NCBI GenBank assembly: GCA_003156805.1
Contig: PMHV01000034.1
Span: 103,785-167,784 of the forward strand
Reading direction: 5' to 3'
DNA length: 64,000 bases
Source: Acidobacteriaceae bacterium
Lineage (GTDB): Bacteria > Acidobacteriota > Terriglobia > Terriglobales > Acidobacteriaceae
The notes beneath the pieces are model-generated. The model made no database searches, had not been told where the DNA came from, and saw only the letters and a list, made by a program, of their open reading frames with translations. Positions 28,988 through 36,317 of this stretch are shown here, piece after piece; positions within the stretch are counted from its first letter, which is position 1; each line of letters begins with the position of its first letter. A program made the translations under genes and the position numbers.

Positions 28988-30376
28988 TTATTTCCGCGCG
29001 ACGGCTGTAATTTCTTCCCGTTCCGGTGCGCCGTTTTCCGGAACGCTGCTTTCCGGATTTACGTGCCGCATTCCTGTCCATCCCGGCAGTTCTGTGCTGC
29101 CGGTGATCAATCGCGCTCCACGCTCGTAGGTGACATACGACCAAGCCCACTGGATGAACACCAGCACGCGGTTGCGGAACCCGATCAGAAAAAGAATGTG
29201 GACGAACAGCCAGGCCAGCCAGGCCAGGAAACCCGAAATGTGAATCCTGCCGAACTCGGCAATTGCGGCGGCACGGCCGATGGTGGCAAGGCTGCCCTTG
29301 TCCCAGTAGCGGAAAGCCTTGCGGGGCAAGGGTTTCGCAGCTACGGGCGAGCCCCATCTGATTTCGCGGCGAATTAGCTCGGCCGCGAAGCGGCCCTGCT
29401 GAATGGCAGCGGGCGCAACCCCAGGAATCATCTTGCCGGAGTCGTCCTTCAGCGAAGCAAGGTCTCCGATGACGAAAACTTCTGGATGGCCAGAAATACT
29501 GAGATCGGGTTGCACGAGCACGCGGCCGGCACGGTCAACCGGCGAACCCAGCTTCTTGCCGAGCGGGGAAGCCGCCACGCCGGCGGCCCAAAGAATGACG
29601 GAGGCATTCAGGCGCGTCTCGCCAATGCGGATGGAGCCGGGTTCTACCCGAGTGACCATCGTCGAGGTGCGCACCTCCACGCCCAGTCGCCGCAGTTGTT
29701 CCTCGGCGCTGCGCGACAAATCCTCCGAGTACGAGGGCAGCACGCGCGGACCGCCTTCCAGCAGAAGAATGTGAGTTCGTTTGGGATCGATAGAGCGGAA
29801 ATCGTGCGCCAGCGCGTGGCGGCAGATTTCGGCGAGCGTACCCGCGAGTTCTACGCCGGTCGGCCCGCCGCCGACCACCACAAAATCCAGCGGTTCGTTA
29901 GTATCGCCGGCGGTTTCGCCGGCAGCAGCCTGTCGCTCGGCGAGTTCGAAGGCGAGCAGCACACGGCGGCGGATTTCCAGCGCGTCTTCAATCGTCTTCA
30001 AGCCGGGCGCAAAAGCTTCCCATTCGTCGTGGCCGAAATAGGTGTGGCTCGCGCCCGTGGCAACGATGAGGTAGTCGTAGGGAATTTCCTGGCCGGTCAT
30101 TTCCACCACCCGTCGCTCAAGATCGAAGCCGATGACTTCGGCCATGAGGACTTCGACGTTCTGGTGATGACGCAAAATGGAGCGAATGGGCGCGGCAATT
30201 TCGCCGGGCGACAAGCCCGCGGTCGCGACTTGGTAGAGCAAAGGCTGAAAGGTGTGATGGTTCTTGCGGTCAATCACCGTGATGCGGGCTTGTTCCCGGG
30301 CCAGCACCTGTGCCGCGTTCAACCCGCCGAAACCGGCGCCGACGATCACCACCCGCGGTGTAGCCTTGCTGTTCAT
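28988..30376 (-). CDS. ndh: Type II NADH:quinone dehydrogenase
   Basis: 462 residues, start ATG 30376. The FAD-binding Rossmann motif VVIVGAGFGGLNAAQVL is at 9-25, and an NADH-binding motif is near 167 (VVVGGGPTGVELAGTLAEI). YDYLIVATGASHTYFG and VFVIGDLASL are further markers of the Ndh family. The C-terminus has two hydrophobic stretches (about 385-420: LAWLAWLFVHILFLIGFRN), as in membrane-anchored acidobacterial Ndh. It oxidises NADH and reduces quinone without proton pumping. First gene of the minus-strand run ndh, nfeD, slipin, SPOR. Its start is only 26 bases from the divergent gene at 30403, so their promoters must overlap each other's coding regions. Confidence 0.92.
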   Translation of the reverse strand: MNSKATPRVVIVGAGFGGLNAAQVLAREQARITVIDRKNHHTFQPLLYQVATAGLSPGEIAAPIRSILRHHQNVEVLMAEVIGFDLERRVVEMTGQEIPYDYLIVATGASHTYFGHDEWEAFAPGLKTIEDALEIRRRVLLAFELAERQAAAGETAGDTNEPLDFVVVGGGPTGVELAGTLAEICRHALAHDFRSIDPKRTHILLLEGGPRVLPSYSEDLSRSAEEQLRRLGVEVRTSTMVTRVEPGSIRIGETRLNASVILWAAGVAASPLGKKLGSPVDRAGRVLVQPDLSISGHPEVFVIGDLASLKDDSGKMIPGVAPAAIQQGRFAAELIRREIRWGSPVAAKPLPRKAFRYWDKGSLATIGRAAAIAEFGRIHISGFLAWLAWLFVHILFLIGFRNRVLVFIQWAWSYVTYERGARLITGSTELPGWTGMRHVNPESSVPENGAPEREEITAVARK

Positions 30377-30402
30377 CGCCCCACTCTATAAGATTCAGCG
30401 CG

Positions 30403-32061
30403 ATGGCAGACGGTTCCATAAGTTCTCCTGCAACAGAGCCAAGTCCGGCATCGGTACGGCTTTTCATGCCGTCGGTGGGCGACCTCATTTTTATCGCGCT
30501 GCTCGGCCTTCTCACGTGCACAGCCTTGTCGGTGAGACTGCTCGGAGATGCCGGAATTGGCTGGCACATCCGCACCGGCCAGCAGATTCTGGCGGCGCAC
30601 GCCATTCCGCGCGTGGATTTATTTTCGTCGACGATGAACGGAAAACCGTGGTTTGCCTGGGAGTGGCTGTACGACGTGCTTGTGGGCTGGCTGGAACACG
30701 CCGCTGGGCTCAACGCGGTGGTGCTGTTTACTGCGCTGATCATCGCGAGTGTGTTCGCCTGGACGTTCCGCTTGCTGCTGCAACGTGGGACGAATGTGTT
30801 TATCGCGCTCGTTCTGGTGCTGCTGGCGGCCGCGGCCTCAATGATTCATTTCCTGGCGCGCCCGCACGTGGTGAGCTGGCTCTTCACGTTGGCATGGTTC
30901 TCGATTCTGGATTCATCGGAGCGCAGTTGTTTCGGCGCGACTTCGGAAGCACAAGGCCAGCGCAGAAACGACTCGCGCCGATTGTGGCTTTTGCCACCGC
31001 TGATGCTGGTGTGGGTGAATGTCCATGGGGGATTCCTGATCGGGTTTGCGCTGCTTGGCATTTACTGGGCTGGCGCAGCGTGGCGCTGGTTCCGACTTGG
31101 AGAAAGCAAACTCGACCGGTTCTTGCAGAAGCTGCGGGCACGGGAGCGAGTCAAGAGTCTGACGATCGTCGGCTTCGTTGCTCTAGTTGCAACCTTCGCG
31201 AACCCGTATGGCTGGAAGCTGCATGTGCATATTTATCAATATCTTTCCAATCATTTCCTGATGGATCACATCGACGAGTTTCAATCGCCGAACTTTCACC
31301 TCGTAGCGCAGAAATGCTTTGCCGTTCTGCTGCTGATTACTCTCGTTGCCTTGGCGGCAAGAGGACGGAAGCTGCGCTTGAGCGAGGGCCTGATCGTGTT
31401 GTTTGCCGTGTACGCGGGACTCTATGCTTCGCGCGACCTGCCGGTTTCTTCGCTATTGCTGGTGCTGATTGCTGGCCCGCTGCTATCGGAAGCAGCGGAG
31501 ATTTTGGCTGACAGGAGCGGATTATCATCACATGGAATGAGTCGCTTGGCGGCGCGAGCCGTGGCATTTTCACAGCGAATGGGAGCAATCGAATCGAATC
31601 TCAGGGGTTACCTTTGGCCTCTGGCCGCAGTCGCAGTGAGCTGCTTCGTCGTATTTAACGGCGGCAATGTCGGGTCGCATAAGCTGATCGACGCCCATTT
31701 CGACGAACGTCGATTTCCCGTGGAGGCGGTCAATTATCTGCAGCGCTCAGGGGTCAAAGAGCCGTTGCTGAGTCCGGATTCCTGGGGTGGATACATAATC
31801 TACCGGCTCTACCCGCAGGTGCTGATGGTTGTAGACGACCGCCACGATTTGTACGGCGAGGACTTCTTAAAGTCTTACTTGAAGATGGTGAATGCGGAGC
31901 CCGGCTGGCAGGATTTCCTTCGCGAGTACCATGTGCATCACGTTCTGTTTCCGAAAGGGACGCCTCTTGCCAATCTTCTGGCCGAGACTCCGGGTTGGCG
32001 GTTGACTTATGAAGACGACGTTGCTGTGTCGTTCGAGAAGCCTGCGGCTGCGGGCCGGTAG
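30403..32061 (+). CDS. Polytopic membrane protein, GT-C-type glycosyltransferase candidate
   Basis: 552 residues from ATG 30403; no strong ribosome site is visible. ATG 30466 is an alternative that begins just before the first helix. About ten hydrophobic segments. An early loop reads GIGWHIRTGQQILAAHAIPR then FSSTMNGKPWFAWEWLYDV. The final 90 residues are soluble: PLLSPDSWGGYIIYRLYPQ and VVDDRHDLYGEDFLKSYL. The same landmarks (WHxxTGQxI, WxAHEWL/WFAWEWL, WGGYxIWRLYP, DGRADLYG) occur in the gene at 46766-48259, so the two are paralogues. GT-C enzymes carry an acidic catalytic loop near helix 1, which would fit D/E in GDAGIGWH. Enzyme activity is not proven. A glycan function is inferred. Confidence 0.75.
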   Translation: MADGSISSPATEPSPASVRLFMPSVGDLIFIALLGLLTCTALSVRLLGDAGIGWHIRTGQQILAAHAIPRVDLFSSTMNGKPWFAWEWLYDVLVGWLEHAAGLNAVVLFTALIIASVFAWTFRLLLQRGTNVFIALVLVLLAAAASMIHFLARPHVVSWLFTLAWFSILDSSERSCFGATSEAQGQRRNDSRRLWLLPPLMLVWVNVHGGFLIGFALLGIYWAGAAWRWFRLGESKLDRFLQKLRARERVKSLTIVGFVALVATFANPYGWKLHVHIYQYLSNHFLMDHIDEFQSPNFHLVAQKCFAVLLLITLVALAARGRKLRLSEGLIVLFAVYAGLYASRDLPVSSLLLVLIAGPLLSEAAEILADRSGLSSHGMSRLAARAVAFSQRMGAIESNLRGYLWPLAAVAVSCFVVFNGGNVGSHKLIDAHFDERRFPVEAVNYLQRSGVKEPLLSPDSWGGYIIYRLYPQVLMVVDDRHDLYGEDFLKSYLKMVNAEPGWQDFLREYHVHHVLFPKGTPLANLLAETPGWRLTYEDDVAVSFEKPAAAGR

Positions 32062-32311
32062 CGCGAAGCTTAGCGCGGATGAATTTCGCAGCGATGAAGA
32101 TTTTTCCGCCGGCAATGGCGTTGTGCGGTTCGCAGCCGCGCTGGGCGAAAGTTGCAAAACCATTCACATTGACAATCCCTACGCGACTGCGATATTTTCA
32201 GCAGCACGCTAAAGTACTATTACGTATAGTTTTTCCCGCGAATGCCCTGCCATTCCAGGGATCTGGACCTTCGACCAAAGTCAATCTCAGCTTGTACAAG
32301 GACGAACTCTC
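32062..32311. other. Intergenic region upstream of the BNR-repeat gene
   Basis: 250 bases with no gene. It holds the promoter of the BNR-repeat protein. AT-rich sequence around 32205-32232 (TAAAGTACTATTACGTATAG) is the best promoter candidate; no conserved box was recognised. Confidence 0.35.
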
Positions 32312-33856
32312 ATGATGATTCGAATTCCCTCGGGTCGTGCTAACCAGAGATCCGGCGCTTACGGCAAAGAAATTCTGTTGGCCGCTCTGGCGGCGATGGC
32401 ATTGGGTTTAACTGTGGTGCAAGTTTCTCCGGCGCAAGCGCAGGATCGTCAGACGCCCGTCGCTTTAACCCAGATCAGTTCAGACCCGTTTACGGTTGGC
32501 CCGGGACAGCACGCCACTGAGGTCGAGCCTCACGTGTTAGCTAATGGTTCGACGCTGGTGTCGGCGTTTCAAACCGGGCGCATCGCGCCCGGCGGCGCGA
32601 CCGCCATCGGATGGGCGACTTCAACCGACGGCGGCAACACCTGGACACACGGATTCTTGCCGGGCCTGACGACGGGAAATGGCGGAGGTCCGTACAACGC
32701 GGCCAGCGATCCGGCCGTAGCTTATGACGCCAAGCACGCCGTGTGGATGATCGCTTCGCTGCCGATCTCGAACACGACTACGACAGTGGCTGTGGTTGTG
32801 AGCCGCTCAACCGACGGAGGGTTCACTTGGGACAACCCGGTCAACGTCGGTCCTGTAGTGGACAGCTCGGATAAGAATTGGATCGCGTGCGACAGCACCG
32901 CAACCAGCCCGTTCTATGGCAATTGTTATGTGGAGTGGGACAATCCCGACAGCGGAGATGAGATTCTGATGAGCACCTCGAGCGATGGCGGGCTCACTTG
33001 GGGCGCGGCGACCGCGACTGCGAATCGAGCCGAAGGCATTGGCGGCCAACCGCTGGTGCAGCCCAATGGAACCGTCGTTGTGCCCATTGAAACGTCGGGG
33101 ATCTCCGCGTTCAGCTCAACCAACGGAGGCGCGAGTTGGTCTGCGCCGGTGAAAGTTTCAACCATTCAAGCTCACCTCGATGCGGGAGGAATTCGCAGCG
33201 GACCCTTGCCCACGGCGGCGATTGATGGGACTGGGACGGTGTGGGTGGTGTGGGAAGACTGCCGTTTCCGCACGAGTTGTTCGACCAACGATCTGGTCTA
33301 CAGCACTTCCACCGACGGCATTCACTGGTCGGCGGTTACGCGCATTCCCATCGACGCGACCACCAGCACGGTGGACCACTTCATTCCCGGCATCGGAATC
33401 GACCCGGCGACTTCGGGTGCAACCGCGCATGTTGCGATTCATTACTATTTCTATACGAAGAGCAGTTGCACGACGGCGACCTGCCAACTCGGCGTGGGCT
33501 ACATTTCATCGCATAACGGCGGAACTACCTGGAACACTCCCGTTAGGCTGGCCGGGCCTATGCATCTGAAGTGGCTGCCCAATTCGCAAAACGGATTGAT
33601 GGTGGGCGACTACATTGCTACGGCCTTCAACAACGGCGTGCCGCACGGAGTGTTCGCGATCGCTACGGCCAACTCGGGGACGACATTTGCCGAGTCGATG
33701 TATACGGCGCAAAACCTCACCGTGGCGGAAGCCGGTCCGCAGTTGTCTTCGGCGGGCGACAGGCCGCTGCACAAACTCTCCGATCCCATCGAGAAGGAGC
33801 GTCCAGAAAAGGGCATAGTCCCACCCGCGAAGCGCGCGGCGAAGAGTGCTAAGTAG
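32312..33856 (+). CDS. Secreted BNR/Asp-box repeat protein (sialidase-like fold)
   Basis: 514 residues, start ATG 32312. Signal peptide: EILLAALAAMALGLTVVQVS, with cleavage after AQA. At least six Asp-boxes (S-x-D-x-G-x-x-W) are visible: STDGGNTWTHG, STDGGFTWDNP, SSDGGLTWGAA, STNGGASWSAP, STDGIHWSAV and SHNGGTTWNTP. This is the six-bladed propeller of sialidases and other glycan-active enzymes. The catalytic Arg triad of true sialidases was not recognised, so it may be a glycoside-binding or hydrolytic protein of another kind. The last 25 residues are Lys-rich. Secreted to periplasm or outside. No operon partner. Confidence 0.82.
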   Translation: MMIRIPSGRANQRSGAYGKEILLAALAAMALGLTVVQVSPAQAQDRQTPVALTQISSDPFTVGPGQHATEVEPHVLANGSTLVSAFQTGRIAPGGATAIGWATSTDGGNTWTHGFLPGLTTGNGGGPYNAASDPAVAYDAKHAVWMIASLPISNTTTTVAVVVSRSTDGGFTWDNPVNVGPVVDSSDKNWIACDSTATSPFYGNCYVEWDNPDSGDEILMSTSSDGGLTWGAATATANRAEGIGGQPLVQPNGTVVVPIETSGISAFSSTNGGASWSAPVKVSTIQAHLDAGGIRSGPLPTAAIDGTGTVWVVWEDCRFRTSCSTNDLVYSTSTDGIHWSAVTRIPIDATTSTVDHFIPGIGIDPATSGATAHVAIHYYFYTKSSCTTATCQLGVGYISSHNGGTTWNTPVRLAGPMHLKWLPNSQNGLMVGDYIATAFNNGVPHGVFAIATANSGTTFAESMYTAQNLTVAEAGPQLSSAGDRPLHKLSDPIEKERPEKGIVPPAKRAAKSAK

Positions 33857-33877
33857 GCCGGTCGCCCGGCTATTCCC

Positions 33878-33921
33878 GAAGCCGTCCTGCCTTGGAAATA
33901 ATTTCCGGGAGGGGCGGCTTC
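33878..33921. terminator. Inverted repeat after the BNR-repeat gene
   Basis: GAAGCCGTCC (33878-33887) can pair with GGGCGGCTTC (33912-33921), one G-T mismatch apart. An inner GGAAATAATTTCC palindrome forms a second small stem. It begins 22 bases after the stop and probably ends the transcript, though no T-run follows. Confidence 0.4.
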
Positions 33922-34460
33922 GGGCCGTGGCGCGATCGTAGGCGCGGCCGATTTCGTTGTAAGTTTACCAGTTGATAATCATATCCACCCTCCCCCCCAC
34001 CCCTCTCTCGATAGTCTAGAATCAGCGACTTAGCGCGAAATTCTCCGCAAAGTACGGCGGACAAAGGAGTTAGAGGCTAAACTCTTACAAGCAAAGGAGT
34101 TAATGTCCGATTTTGAGTCGGCCTCGTCTTTGCCGTTTTGTCTCGATGTGCTGCCTTTGTTTGGGCAATCATGGACGAATCGGGAGTGAGGCGCAAGGTT
34201 GGACGTCACAGTGGGCTGTGGATTTCTTGCCGAGCTGGGCGACAAAAACTATGGAACGTCCCGTCGTGCCCGGTTTTTCCCTCGACTCGTGAAACGTTTT
34301 TGGGCGCGCGGGCACTATTCCTGGTAGATAGCTTTGACGAACCAGCTGTGTGCGGCTTTTCGGTGAGGGTTGTGAGTTAGTTTCGGTCGCAGTCTTGAGT
34401 TGCTTGGTTCTGTAAGTTGTGAGTCGAGAGTCTTAGCAAGTGTGGAAGGAGAATGATGCG
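33922..34460. other. Long non-coding stretch with structured sequence
   Basis: 539 bases between the BNR-repeat protein and the lipoprotein. It carries a C-rich run (33986-34009, GGGGTGGGGGGG on the opposite strand). It also carries a potential stem-loop (CGGACA 34058-34063 pairing with TGTCCG 34104-34109, with an inner hairpin 34067-34084) and two copies of AAAGGAGTTA. An 80-codon frame at 34138-34380 has no ribosome site and odd composition, so no gene is called. Confidence 0.45.
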
Positions 34461-35114
34461 ATGAATCGCAGAATCGTGATAGCGAGTTACACAGCCCTGG
34501 CGCTAGCGGCTGCCAGCTTCTTTTCGGGATGCACGACAGGACCGGTGCAGACTAACAATCCGAATCCGCCGTCCGGCAGCTTTCTGGTTACGGACCAGGA
34601 GACGCACACGCACCTGAGCGTTACGCCGGCTGGGGGCAGCCCAGTTACGGTGTTCATCAAGCCTGGCGACGACTATGTCGTAACTTACCAGGCTGCCAGT
34701 CCGAGTGGGATCAAGTCGATCACGATGAGTGGCAGCGGCGAGGTGATCTGCAGCAACAATCAGCCTCCCTACGACGAACGTGATCCGTTCAAATACTCCA
34801 TACCGGCGCAGACGATTGACCTTTCGCCGCTGCCGGGGCAACAGGTGTTTACGCAGGCGGTGAATCCATTTTTCTTTTTCTGGAATCCGGGACCGGAGGG
34901 CGAGCCGGCCTTCACGGGGCCGGCGGCGAGCGCGTTCGCGAAATGCGGGACGAAGGTTCCGCTGCTCGGAACGACGACTTATACGGGGAAGGCAACGACG
35001 GACTCGGGAGTTACAAGCCCTGCGCTACAGGTTAGCGTAGGAACTTGTTCTCCTGGTCCGATAACAAACGCGAGCGGGACGATCTCCAGCCCAGGTGTAA
35101 CTTGCGGTAGTTAG
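34461..35114 (+). CDS. Secreted lipoprotein of unknown function
   Basis: 217 residues from ATG 34461, with AAGGAG about nine bases upstream; the GTG 21 bases earlier lacks a ribosome site. Lipoprotein signal: MNRRIVIASYTALALAAASF then FSGC, so the lipobox cysteine is residue 23. The mature chain starts with a Pro/Asn/Gly linker and continues as a beta-rich domain of 170 residues with a CxxN-type pair of cysteines (ICSNN; AKCGTK; GTCSPG; VTCGS) that may form disulfides. No known family recognised. It stands alone between the BNR gene and the VapBC-like locus. Confidence 0.72.
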   Translation: MNRRIVIASYTALALAAASFFSGCTTGPVQTNNPNPPSGSFLVTDQETHTHLSVTPAGGSPVTVFIKPGDDYVVTYQAASPSGIKSITMSGSGEVICSNNQPPYDERDPFKYSIPAQTIDLSPLPGQQVFTQAVNPFFFFWNPGPEGEPAFTGPAASAFAKCGTKVPLLGTTTYTGKATTDSGVTSPALQVSVGTCSPGPITNASGTISSPGVTCGS

Positions 35115-35420
35115 CAGGAGTGAGTTCTTGCGCGGTTGAACACGCGCCGCACAGGTGACAAGGCCGGTGGCTTCGGCCAACTGCAGAGATCCTTCCTTGG
35201 GAGTCCTCGGCGAAGCCGAGGACTCCGCTTCGTCAGGATGACAATGCGTGGGTTGGGACGGGGGAATTGGATTGGCGCGGTCGTTATTGTTTGATCGGGC
35301 TCGGGACTAATCCCGTGTCTCGCGAAAGCGGCGAGACCCTTCGACTCCGCTCAGGGCAGGCAATGGGGTGTCCGCACCCAGATCTCGAAGAACTATCCTT
35401 GGGGACTCTTGCAGGAGGTT
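35115..35420. other. Repeat-bearing intergenic region
   Basis: 306 bases with no gene. It contains a perfect 12-base inverted repeat (35201-35227), a second 7-base hairpin (GTCTCGC 35317-35323 with GCGAGAC 35331-35337) and one copy of the dispersed motif CTTCGACTCCGCTCAGGGCA near 35339-35358. These are dispersed repeats of the type seen across acidobacterial genomes. Confidence 0.55.
35201..35227. repeat. Perfect 12-bp hairpin of a dispersed repeat
   Basis: GGAGTCCTCGGC (35201-35212), a GAA loop, then GCCGAGGACTCC (35216-35227), with no mismatch. It is followed by CTTCGTCAGGATGACA, a phrase common in dispersed repeats of soil bacteria. It lies 87 bases after the lipoprotein stop and could end that transcript. 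Confidence 0.7.
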
Positions 35421-35833
35421 CTAGAGTTGCATCATAGACAGGCCGGGGATCAGTTGGAAATGGCGGAGATTTCCGGTTGCGACGCTGTAGCCGAGTTCCA
35501 AGGCCGTGACGCCGATCAGAACTCGGCGAGTGGAAGGCGCACGCCTTTGGCTTGATTCTCGCCGTCGATCTGCCCGACCCGAAGAGCGACCGTTGCTGTG
35601 ACCGGATGGATGGGCAGGGCCGTGAGCAGTTCCCGGATGAACTGCTGCCGCTTGGCCTTTCGCTGCGCGGTGTCGGCACGGGCCGCGCCGTGGGCGAGTT
35701 CGATCAGCGTGACCACGGAGATGGCGATGTCAGTATTTCCGGCGGTGCGGGCGATGGCGGCGAGCATCTGCCGCGCGTTCTGCCCCTGCCGCTCGGCAGC
35801 GATCAGCACGCTGGAATCGAGGATTAGTCCCAT
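35421..35833 (-). pseudogene. vapC: VapC-type PIN-domain toxin, frameshifted
   Basis: The frame opens at ATG 35833 and reads a PIN-domain start (LDSSVLIAAERQG, then VVTLIELAHGAARA) but stops at 35516 after 105 residues (ending LPLAEF). Directly past the stop, the next frame continues VLIGVTALELGYSVATGN and LRHFQLIPGLSMMQL to a stop at 35421-35423, which is exactly the expected PIN C-terminus. One missing base within the codon after LA (GA_GTT, around 35522-35523) explains this. The repaired protein would have 137 residues, the family's normal length. The antitoxin gene at 35824 overlaps it by 10 bases. A sequencing error cannot be excluded. Confidence 0.82.
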
Positions 35834-36102
35834 GAGGGAGGTTCGAGCGGTTCGCGATGGCTCTCGATGGCCGCCTCTACGTCTTTGGCGAAGTCAGCAT
35901 CCATGACCGCTGTCGAGTCCTCGGGCAGCAGAGCGATGCACTCGGAGATGGTGCGGCGCGGTGGAGCCGGCGCATGGATCACAGCGACGGGCAGCTTGCC
36001 GCTCTCGATCACGATTTCCGCGCCGGCGCGGACGCGCGCCAGCAGGCTGGCGAAGTCGCTGGCGGCTTCCGCTTCCGAGATATGGATCACATGGTCAGCC
36101 AT
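35824..36102 (-). CDS. vapB: VapB/Phd-type antitoxin
   Basis: 92 residues, start ATG 36102. MADHVIHISEAEAASDFASL is a Phd/YefM-like DNA-binding N-terminus, with ARVRAGAEIVIESGKLPVAV following, and the acidic C-terminus (EDSTAVMDADFAKDVEAAI) should wrap the toxin. It ends 10 bases inside the toxin frame, as is normal for toxin-antitoxin operons. The antitoxin is intact while its toxin is frameshifted, which makes it an orphan antitoxin. It likely represses its own promoter just upstream. Confidence 0.85.
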   Translation of the reverse strand: MADHVIHISEAEAASDFASLLARVRAGAEIVIESGKLPVAVIHAPAPPRRTISECIALLPEDSTAVMDADFAKDVEAAIESHREPLEPPSWD

Positions 36103-36244
36103 AGCGCGATTATACCGTCATCCTCACTTTATTCCCGCTCGATACCTCGGGAATTGCTGAGTATGGCTTCGGCCAAGTGCGGAGGTCCCTTCGGCAGGCT
36201 CAGGGCAGGCTCTTCCAGGAAGTCCCCACCCTTCGGCTTCGCTC

Positions 36245-36290
36245 GGTGCCCCACTTCTCGCGCCAAGAACCGCGCGAGAAATGGGGCACC
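36245..36290. repeat. 19-bp inverted repeat (dispersed hairpin element)
   Basis: GGTGCCCCACTTCTCGCGC (36245-36263) pairs with 36272-36290 with one mismatch and an eight-base loop. Just upstream sit two copies of CTTCGGC..GCTC..GGCAGG-like phrases (36188-36215, 36232-36245). The hairpin is 28 bases past the stop of the TonB-like gene and could work as its terminator. Confidence 0.7.
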
Positions 36291-36317
36291 CAAAATCTTC
36301 CCCGTGATCGCTTGCCG

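Noticed and set aside
34138..34380. 80-codon frame in the long intergenic region
   Set aside because: No ribosome site, no protein-like pattern, biased composition.
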